This document shows, piece after piece, positions 57,978-64,000 of a DNA stretch of 64,000 nucleotides. Position 1 is the stretch's first letter; each line of letters opens with the position of its first letter. The stretch covers positions 62,001 to 126,000 of the forward strand of contig JANNJM010000049.1 of the NCBI GenBank assembly GCA_031395645.1. Reading direction: 5' to 3'. The position numbers were made by a program, and so were the translations under genes. The stretch comes from SHZI01 sp031395645 (GTDB lineage Bacteria > Pseudomonadota > Gammaproteobacteria > Steroidobacterales > GCA-2729495). A model generated the notes under the pieces. That model had not been told where the DNA came from. It saw only the letters and a list, made by a program, of their open reading frames with translations, and did no database searches.

Positions 57978-59651
57978 CTAGCGGGTGAGGGGCTTGAAGC
58001 GGAGCCTGTGGGGATTGCTGGCGTCGTCGCCGAGGCGGCGCCGCAGATCCGCGTCGTATTCTGCGTAGTTCCCCTGGAACCACACCACCTGGCTGTCGCC
58101 TTCGAAGGCCAGGATGTGCGTGGCGATGCGGTCCAGGAACCAGCGGTCGTGGGAAATCACGATGGCGCAGCCCGGAAATTCGAGCAGGGCCTCTTCGAGG
58201 GCCCGGAGCGTTTCCACGTCGAGATCGTTGGTGGGCTCGTCCAGCAGCAGCACGTTGCCGCCGGATTTCAGCACCTTCGCCAGATGCACCCGATTGCGCT
58301 CACCGCCAGACAGCTCGCCGATCAGCTGCTGTTGCTGGGTGCCCTTGAAATTGAACCGGCCGACATAGGCACGGGCAGGTGTCTCGTACTTGCCGATACG
58401 CAGGAGGTCCTCGCCGCCGGAAATCTCGGCAAAGACGGTCTTTGCGGGATCGAGAGACTGACGGGACTGGTCCACGGCTGCCAGCTGCACCGTATCGCCC
58501 AGGCGAATCTCACCAGAATCCGCCTTTTCCAGGCCGGTCAGCATGCGGAAGAGGGTGGTCTTGCCCGCGCCGTTCGGCCCGATGATGCCGACGATGGCGC
58601 CCGGCGGAATCTGGAAATTCAGATCCTCGATGAGCAGCCTGTCGCCATAGGCCTTGCGCAGGTGGTTCACCTCGATCACGAGGTCCCCGAGGCGCGGCCC
58701 GGGGGGGATGTAGATCTCGAGGGTCTCCTGGCGGGTCTGGTACTCCTGCGACACCAGTTCCTGGAAGCGGGTCAGGCGCGCCTTGCTCTTCGCCTGGCGA
58801 GCCTTGGGATTGGCCCGCACCCATTCCAGTTCGGCCTTGATGTTCTTCTGCCGGGCCTGCTCTGATTTCTCCTCGAGAGCGAGACGCTTGCCCTTCTGGT
58901 CGAGCCAGGACGAGTAGTTGCCTTCCCAGGGAATACCCTGGCCCCGGTCGAGCTCCAGGATCCAGCCGGCCACGTTGTCCAGGAAGTAGCGGTCGTGCGT
59001 TACGGCGATGACGGTGCCCGGGTATTGCTCCAGGAAGTGCTCGAGCCAGGCTACGGAAGCCGCGTCCAGGTGGTTGGTGGGCTCGTCTAGCAGCAGCATG
59101 TCGGGCTCGGACAGAAGCAGGCGGCACAGGGCAACCCGGCGGCGTTCGCCTCCGGAGAGCACCTCAACCTTCGCGTCCCAGTCCGGCAGGCGCAGCGCGT
59201 CGGCGGCAATCTCGAGCTTGCGCTCGATTTCCCAGCCGTTCTTGGCCTCGATGAGGTCCTGCAGCTTGCCCTGATCCTCGAGCAACTTGTTCATCGCCTC
59301 GTCGTCGAGCGGCTCGGCAAACTTTTCGCTGATGGCATTGAACTGCTTGACGAGCGCGAACATTTCGCCGAGCCCCTCTTCGGCAATCTCCCGCACCGTC
59401 TTACCCGCGGGCAGTTCCGGCTCCTGCTGCAGGTAACCGATGCGGATGCCCGGCTGGGGGCGCGCCTCACCTTCGAATTCCTGGTCGACTCCCGCCATGA
59501 TCCGCAGGAGGGTCGATTTGCCAGAGCCATTGAGGCCGAGGACTCCGATCTTGGCGCCGGGAAAAAAGCTCAGGGAAATGTTCTTGAGGATGAAGCGCTT
59601 CGGCGGGACAATTTTGCCGACCCGGTTCATCGTGAAAACGTATTGCGCCAC
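57978..59651 (-). CDS. ettA: Energy-dependent translational throttle protein EttA (ABC-F)
   Basis: A ribosome-associated ATPase of 557 residues. Two ABC domains are present: GLNGSGKSTLL and LSGGERRRVALCRLLL in the first, GPNGAGKTTLFRML and LSGGERNRVHLAKVL in the second. Between them lies a linker with the arm motif and the sequence LEWVRANPKARQAKSKARL. The N-terminus QYVFTMNRVGKIVPPKR is the EttA signature. EttA gates entry into elongation according to ATP/ADP ratio. There are no membrane segments. Confidence 0.97.
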   Translation of the reverse strand: MAQYVFTMNRVGKIVPPKRFILKNISLSFFPGAKIGVLGLNGSGKSTLLRIMAGVDQEFEGEARPQPGIRIGYLQQEPELPAGKTVREIAEEGLGEMFALVKQFNAISEKFAEPLDDEAMNKLLEDQGKLQDLIEAKNGWEIERKLEIAADALRLPDWDAKVEVLSGGERRRVALCRLLLSEPDMLLLDEPTNHLDAASVAWLEHFLEQYPGTVIAVTHDRYFLDNVAGWILELDRGQGIPWEGNYSSWLDQKGKRLALEEKSEQARQKNIKAELEWVRANPKARQAKSKARLTRFQELVSQEYQTRQETLEIYIPPGPRLGDLVIEVNHLRKAYGDRLLIEDLNFQIPPGAIVGIIGPNGAGKTTLFRMLTGLEKADSGEIRLGDTVQLAAVDQSRQSLDPAKTVFAEISGGEDLLRIGKYETPARAYVGRFNFKGTQQQQLIGELSGGERNRVHLAKVLKSGGNVLLLDEPTNDLDVETLRALEEALLEFPGCAIVISHDRWFLDRIATHILAFEGDSQVVWFQGNYAEYDADLRRRLGDDASNPHRLRFKPLTR

Positions 59652-59782
59652 TAAAAAGATCCTGCCTGCCGGCTGTTGGCCGCGTACTGGAGCGGGGAAT
59701 GTAAGGATGCATTATCGGCCAAGGAACACACCTTGCAAAGCTATACTCGCGCTTCTGTCAGTGGATCGATCGGATAGTTTCC

Positions 59783-60751
59783 GTGGCCTCTGGACGCAAC
59801 GACGTGCTCGTGATGAAGGGTTCGAACATCGCGGCCTATGGCTTTGGCGATGGTCATCCGTTCGGACCCGACCGGCACGATGTGTTCCACGCTGAACTGG
59901 CGACGAGAGGCTGCCGCGATCAGGTGACGTTTGCATCTGCCACCGAGGCGACCCACGCGGAACTGCGTGCCTTCCATAGCCGCGAGCACATCTTCCGCGT
60001 CGAGAACCTGTGCCTGGCAGGCGTCGGCTGGCTGGATGGGGGGGATACTCCGGCGCGTCGTGGCCTGGATGCTGCCGCAGCCGCCGTCGTCGGGGCGTCG
60101 ATTTTCGCCATGGAGCACATCATGGCCGGTTACGCGCGCCGCGCCTTCGTGCCCATCGCAGGGTTGCATCACGCGGCGCGGGACCGGGCGGCAGGCTTCT
60201 GTATCTACAACGACTGCGGGGTGGTGCTGGAACTGCTGCGGTCCCGGCACGGACGACAGCGAATTGCCTACGTGGACATCGATGCGCACCACGGCGACGG
60301 GGTGTTCTACGCCTTCGAGGACGATCCGGACATCGGCTTCGCCGACATCCACGAGGATGGCGGGTACCTGTATCCGGGCACCGGCGCCGCCACCGAGACC
60401 GGACGGGGCGCTGCCGTCGGCACCAAGCTGAATATTCCCCTCGCGCCCGGCGCCGGGGACAACGAATTCCGCAGCGCCTGGGAGCGGGTCGAGGCCTATC
60501 TGGCGGAATTCCAGCCCGAGTTCATCGTTTTTCAGTGCGGGGCCGACAGCCTGGCGGGCGACCCGATCACGCACCTTAAGTTATCACCAGCCGCCCACGG
60601 CTATGCCGCTTCGCGGTTATGCGCCCTGGCTGACCGCTTCAGTGACGGCCGACTCCTGGCGCTGGGTGGCGGTGGCTACAACCGCCGCAATGTGGCGTTG
60701 GGCTGGACGGCTGTGGTGGAGGCGTTCGTCGCTGCTGGCCAGGCCGCGTAG
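59783..60751 (+). CDS. Histone deacetylase-family protein
   Basis: A zinc-dependent amidohydrolase-like protein of 322 residues of the arginase/deacetylase fold. VPIAGLHHAARDRAAGFCIYND carries the catalytic His pair, YVDIDAHHGDGV the zinc ligands Asp and His, and FQCGADSLAGDP the second Asp. LALGGGGYNRRNVALGW is the conserved C-terminal glycine motif. It resembles AcuC-type bacterial members that remove acetyl groups from acetyl-CoA synthetase or small amines. The start is GTG at 59783. It is divergent from ettA. Confidence 0.9.
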   Translation: MASGRNDVLVMKGSNIAAYGFGDGHPFGPDRHDVFHAELATRGCRDQVTFASATEATHAELRAFHSREHIFRVENLCLAGVGWLDGGDTPARRGLDAAAAAVVGASIFAMEHIMAGYARRAFVPIAGLHHAARDRAAGFCIYNDCGVVLELLRSRHGRQRIAYVDIDAHHGDGVFYAFEDDPDIGFADIHEDGGYLYPGTGAATETGRGAAVGTKLNIPLAPGAGDNEFRSAWERVEAYLAEFQPEFIVFQCGADSLAGDPITHLKLSPAAHGYAASRLCALADRFSDGRLLALGGGGYNRRNVALGWTAVVEAFVAAGQAA

Positions 60752-60836
60752 ATGGCGGCGCAGATAGCCGCGGAGATACCCGCCTGGCAGGCAGCTCTCG
60801 GTTAGAATGACGCGCTTTCTGCCGCGGAACCTTCCC

Positions 60837-62105
60837 ATGCTGAATAGTCACATTACGCTTGCCGGCTTCGACCCGGACCTGGCTCGTGCGATCGAACTCG
60901 AACAGCGCCGTCAGGAGGAGCATGTCGAGCTGATTGCCTCCGAGAACTACGTGAGCCGGAACGTCCTGGAAGTGCAGGGTTCGGTGTTGACCAACAAGTA
61001 CGCCGAGGGGTATCCCGGCAAACGCTACTACGGCGGCTGCCAGTTCGTGGATATCGCCGAGACCCTGGCCATTGACCGGGCGAAGCAGCTCTTTTCTGCG
61101 GCCTACGCCAACGTGCAGCCGCATTCCGGTTCCCAGGCCAACGCCGCTGTCTACCTCGCGTTGCTGCAGCCGGGGGATACCGTCCTTGGCATGAGTCTGG
61201 CGCACGGCGGGCACCTTACCCACGGCTCGCCGGTCAACTTCTCCGGAAAACTGTTCAAGATTGTTTCTTACGGCGTGGATGCCCAGACCGGGCTGATTGA
61301 CTACGACGAGGTGGCCCGTCTCGCCCACGAAAATAAACCGCGCATGATCATCGCCGGCTTCTCCGCGTACTCGCGTGTTGTCGACTGGCAGAGGTTTCGC
61401 GAGATCGCCGACAGCATCGGCGCATACCTGCTCGTCGACATGGCTCATGTGGCGGGCCTCGTAGCTGCCGGGGAGTACCCGAACCCAGTGCCCATCGCTG
61501 ACGTGACCACGACCACCACGCACAAGACCCTGCGCGGTCCGCGCGGTGGCCTGATCCTGGCCCGGCCGAGCAGGGATCCGGCCAAGGATGACATTCACAA
61601 GAAGATGAACTCGCTCGTGTTCCCCGGCACGCAGGGTGGCCCGCTGATGCACGTCATCGCAGCCAAGGCGGTCGCATTCCTCGAGGCGCTGCAGCCGGAG
61701 TTCAGGGTCTATCAGAAGGAAGTGAAGGCCAATGCCGCGCTCATGGCCCAGGTCCTGACGGAGCGGGGCTACAAGATCGTCTCCGGCGGCACCGAGAATC
61801 ACATGTTCCTGCTCGACCTGATCGACAAGGGCATCACGGGCAAGGACGCCGACGCCGTGCTCGACGGCGCCCACATCACGGTCAACAAGAATGCTGTGCC
61901 GAACGATCCCCGCTCGCCGTTTGTCACCAGCGGCTTGCGCCTGGGCACTCCCGCAGTGACCACCCGCGGCTTCCGCGCCACCGAGATCCGTCAGTTGACC
62001 GGATGGATTGCCGACATTCTGGATGACATCAAGGATGACGTGCGCGCCGAAAAAGTCCGCCAGCAGGTGATCGAGCTCTGCGGGCGGTTTCCGGTCTACC
62101 GGTAG
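60837..62105 (+). CDS. glyA: Serine hydroxymethyltransferase
   Basis: PLP enzyme of 422 residues that interconverts serine and glycine and charges tetrahydrofolate. The PLP lysine is Lys230 in TTTTHKTLRGPRGG. EHVELIASENYVS, QPHSGSQANAAVY and ITVNKNAVPNDPRSPF are further hallmarks. I chose the ATG at 60837 because it gives the usual N-terminus; an in-frame ATG at 60807 would add ten residues. nrdR, ribD and ribE follow closely, a common gammaproteobacterial order. Confidence 0.97.
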   Translation: MLNSHITLAGFDPDLARAIELEQRRQEEHVELIASENYVSRNVLEVQGSVLTNKYAEGYPGKRYYGGCQFVDIAETLAIDRAKQLFSAAYANVQPHSGSQANAAVYLALLQPGDTVLGMSLAHGGHLTHGSPVNFSGKLFKIVSYGVDAQTGLIDYDEVARLAHENKPRMIIAGFSAYSRVVDWQRFREIADSIGAYLLVDMAHVAGLVAAGEYPNPVPIADVTTTTTHKTLRGPRGGLILARPSRDPAKDDIHKKMNSLVFPGTQGGPLMHVIAAKAVAFLEALQPEFRVYQKEVKANAALMAQVLTERGYKIVSGGTENHMFLLDLIDKGITGKDADAVLDGAHITVNKNAVPNDPRSPFVTSGLRLGTPAVTTRGFRATEIRQLTGWIADILDDIKDDVRAEKVRQQVIELCGRFPVYR

Positions 62106-62126
62106 CCCGACGGCGGGAGCCAGCCG

Positions 62127-62633
62127 ATGCACTGCCCGTTCTGCAGTCATCCGGAAACGAAGGTCATCGATTCGCGCCTCGCCGGCGAGGGTACCCAGAT
62201 CCGGCGCCGACGCGAGTGCCTGGGCTGCGCCGAGCGTTTCACCACCTTCGAAAGTGCCGAGCTGGTGATGCCACGCGTGGTGAAGCGCGACGACAGCCGG
62301 GAGCCGTTCGACGACCACAAGTTGCGCAGCGGAATGATTCGCGCGCTGGAAAAGCGGCCCGTGAGCAGTGAAGCCGTGGAGGAGGCGCTGGCCCGCGTGA
62401 CCCACCGGCTGCAGACTCTGGGCGAGCGCGAGGTGCTCTCGCGAAGAATTGGTGAACTGGTTATGGAAGAGCTTCGCGCACTCGATGAGGTGGCCTACGT
62501 GCGTTACGCCTCGGTGTACCGGAGCTTCCAGGACGTGGAGTCCTTCCAGGAGGAAATTCGCAAGCTCCGCGAACTGGGTGATCAGGACCGGCGCCGGGAC
62601 CAGTTGCCGCTACTGCCGGACGAGGCCTCATGA
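62127..62633 (+). CDS. nrdR: Transcriptional repressor NrdR
   Basis: Repressor of ribonucleotide reductase genes, 168 residues. The zinc ribbon has Cys3, Cys6, Cys31 and Cys34 (MHCPFC, CLGC) and the ATP-cone follows (VVKRDDSREPFDDHKLRSGMIRAL). It overlaps ribD by four bases (ATGA). Confidence 0.97.
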   Translation: MHCPFCSHPETKVIDSRLAGEGTQIRRRRECLGCAERFTTFESAELVMPRVVKRDDSREPFDDHKLRSGMIRALEKRPVSSEAVEEALARVTHRLQTLGEREVLSRRIGELVMEELRALDEVAYVRYASVYRSFQDVESFQEEIRKLRELGDQDRRRDQLPLLPDEAS

Positions 62634-63757
62634 CTTCGCCGGCGACCTTCACGCTGGATGATCGCCGGCACATGGTCCGGGCGCTGGAGCTGGCGGCCCG
62701 CGGCCTCAATACAACGCACCCGAACCCGCGCGTCGGCTGCGTGATCGCCTCGGGCTCGGCCGTGATCGCCGAGGGCTGGCACCTGCGAACCGGCGGCCCA
62801 CACGCCGAAGTGGATGCCCTGGCGAAGGCTGGCAATGCGGCCCGCGGCGCGACTGCCTACGTCACTCTCGAACCCTGCTGCCACAGCGGCCGGACACCGC
62901 CCTGCACGTCGGCGCTGATTGCCGCAGGCATTCGCCGGGTCGTCTACGGTGCCTCAGATCCGAATCCGCGCGTCAACGGCGGCGGCGAACAGGCGCTCAA
63001 GGCAGCGGGCATCGAGATCAGTGGGGGTCTGCTGGCGGCCGAGTCAGAACGACTTAACGCGGGCTTCATGCTCCGCATGCGGCGGGGCCGGCCACTGGTG
63101 CGGACCAAGATTGCAGCCTCTCTCGACGGGCGCACTGCACTTGCCGATGGCCGCAGCCAGTGGCTGACCTGCGAAGCCGCGCGGGAGGACGTGCAGCGCT
63201 GGCGGGCGCGGAGCGCCGCGATCCTGACGGGAGTCGGCACTGTCGTGGCCGACGATCCGGCCCTCAACGTGCGGGTAGCGGGGCAGGCGCTGCCAGTCCA
63301 GCCGCTCCGCGTAATTCTCGATTCGACCTGCCGCACGCCGCCGGCGGCACGGATCCTCGCGCCGCCCGGCGAGGTGCTGATGTTCTCAGTCGGCGACAAC
63401 GCGCGCCGCGCAGGGCTCGTTGCCCGGGGCACGCTTATCGAAACGGCACCCACAGCAGCGGGCGGTATCGATCTGGCGGCGGTCTTGCGCCGGCTCGCAG
63501 AACTCGAGATCAACGAAGTCTGGGTCGAAGCCGGCCCGACGCTGAACGGTGCGCTGCTCGCGGCCGGTCTCGTGGACGAACTCGTGGTCTACCTGGCGGC
63601 CAGCGTTCTGGGTGCCAGCGCCCGCGGGATGTTCGACCTGCCGCCGCTCGCCAGTCTGGCGGTTCGTCCCGAATTCAGGCTGCAGAGCGTGCGGCATCTG
63701 GGTGATGATCTGTGCCTCATCTACACGCCAAAGCCAGCGATGGGAAATTCGAGCTGA
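62630..63757 (+). CDS. ribD: Bifunctional riboflavin deaminase/reductase RibD
   Basis: A two-domain enzyme of 375 residues in riboflavin synthesis. The N-terminal deaminase has HAEVDAL and PCCHSGRTPPC as zinc ligands. The C-terminal reductase begins near GRPLVRTKIAASLDGRTAL and has WVEAGPTLNGALL for NADPH/substrate. The stop overlaps the ribE start by one base (TGATG). Confidence 0.96.
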   Translation: MTSPATFTLDDRRHMVRALELAARGLNTTHPNPRVGCVIASGSAVIAEGWHLRTGGPHAEVDALAKAGNAARGATAYVTLEPCCHSGRTPPCTSALIAAGIRRVVYGASDPNPRVNGGGEQALKAAGIEISGGLLAAESERLNAGFMLRMRRGRPLVRTKIAASLDGRTALADGRSQWLTCEAAREDVQRWRARSAAILTGVGTVVADDPALNVRVAGQALPVQPLRVILDSTCRTPPAARILAPPGEVLMFSVGDNARRAGLVARGTLIETAPTAAGGIDLAAVLRRLAELEINEVWVEAGPTLNGALLAAGLVDELVVYLAASVLGASARGMFDLPPLASLAVRPEFRLQSVRHLGDDLCLIYTPKPAMGNSS

Positions 63758-64000
63758 TGTTTACGGGAATCATCCAGGCACTCGGGGCCGTCCGATCTGT
63801 CACCCCGACGACGTCAGGACGGCAGCTGGTACTCGAACTCGGTGAATTGAGTTCCAGGACGTTCCGGATCGGCGACAGCATCGCGGTGAATGGTGCCTGT
63901 CTGACGGCCGTGGCGTTCGGCGCGGGCATCTTTACCGCAGATGTGTCCACGGAAACGGCGCGGGTCACGACCCTGGGCGACCTGGGCCCAGGCAGCCCCG
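63757..64000 (+). CDS. ribE: Riboflavin synthase alpha subunit (partial, cut by window end)
   Basis: The first 81 codons are present. MFTGIIQALGAV at the start, GDSIAVNGACLTAV and the FTADVSTETARVTTLG segment are diagnostic of riboflavin synthase, which dismutates lumazine to riboflavin. It is translationally coupled to ribD. The rest lies beyond the window. Confidence 0.95.
   Translation, partial: MFTGIIQALGAVRSVTPTTSGRQLVLELGELSSRTFRIGDSIAVNGACLTAVAFGAGIFTADVSTETARVTTLGDLGPGSP

Noticed and set aside
60639..62405. A 588-codon open frame on the - strand
   Set aside because: It is antisense to glyA, whose motifs are clear; no family is recognisable in the shadow frame.

Overview
The window is a high-GC, densely coding stretch of a proteobacterial chromosome. 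The mix of liu-type leucine genes, mltF, full-length purL, a DUF1820 protein, feoAB, ettA and nrdR-ribD-ribE suggests a Gammaproteobacterium. A lineage such as Steroidobacterales or Nevskiales is possible, but that is inference because no rRNA is present. There is no phage, insertion sequence or CRISPR array.

Layout. 0.1-6.4 kb: a LiuR-controlled leucine/isovalerate operon with a MaoC hydratase and a CitE-type lyase in place of LiuC and LiuE, an order also seen at the Mycobacterium tuberculosis Rv2498c-Rv2502c locus. 6.4-8.5 kb: mltF, a small unknown gene and tRNA-Ser(CGA). 8.6-10.3 kb: two toxin-antitoxin pairs (BrnTA-like, HigBA) followed by a relic of a dockerin-like gene. 10.3-28.9 kb: an apparent catabolic regulon. 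It holds an Ig-like/beta-barrel surface protein, LLM oxidoreductase, alpha/beta hydrolase, NYC1-like SDR, MFS, DUF1838 protein, methyltransferase, TonB receptor, SDR, HpaB-type monooxygenase with flavin reductase and isomerase, aldehyde dehydrogenase and a GntR regulator. Four near-identical palindromes (TTGTAT..ATACAA type) lie in its divergent promoters.

28.9-44.5 kb: a cluster of secreted proteins sharing a module of about 100 residues, made of a thrombospondin-type-3 calcium repeat plus a dockerin-like EF-hand pair, usually ending in an APGPSGL-type tail. The module is attached to an 18-repeat beta-propeller, a PQQ dehydrogenase/diheme cytochrome, a reduced and split copper amine oxidase, a DUF11-type adhesin-like repeat protein and, at 54.7 kb, a chymotrypsin-fold protease. 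One carrier has the GntR operator in its promoter, which ties the two regions together. gnd is embedded between the first two carriers.

44.5-64 kb: mostly housekeeping. A beta-hydroxyacid dehydrogenase, an RCC-reductase/bilin-reductase-like protein, feoAB with a Fur box, an orphan TagH (FHA) protein, DUF1820, purL, an HDOD protein, a DUF4145-like zinc protein, ettA, a histone-deacetylase-family protein, glyA, nrdR, ribD and the start of ribE at the window edge.

The strongest candidates for something undescribed are the recurrent dockerin-like module without any cohesin in view, and the GntR regulon, which combines a flavin monooxygenase pathway with NYC1-like and surface proteins.
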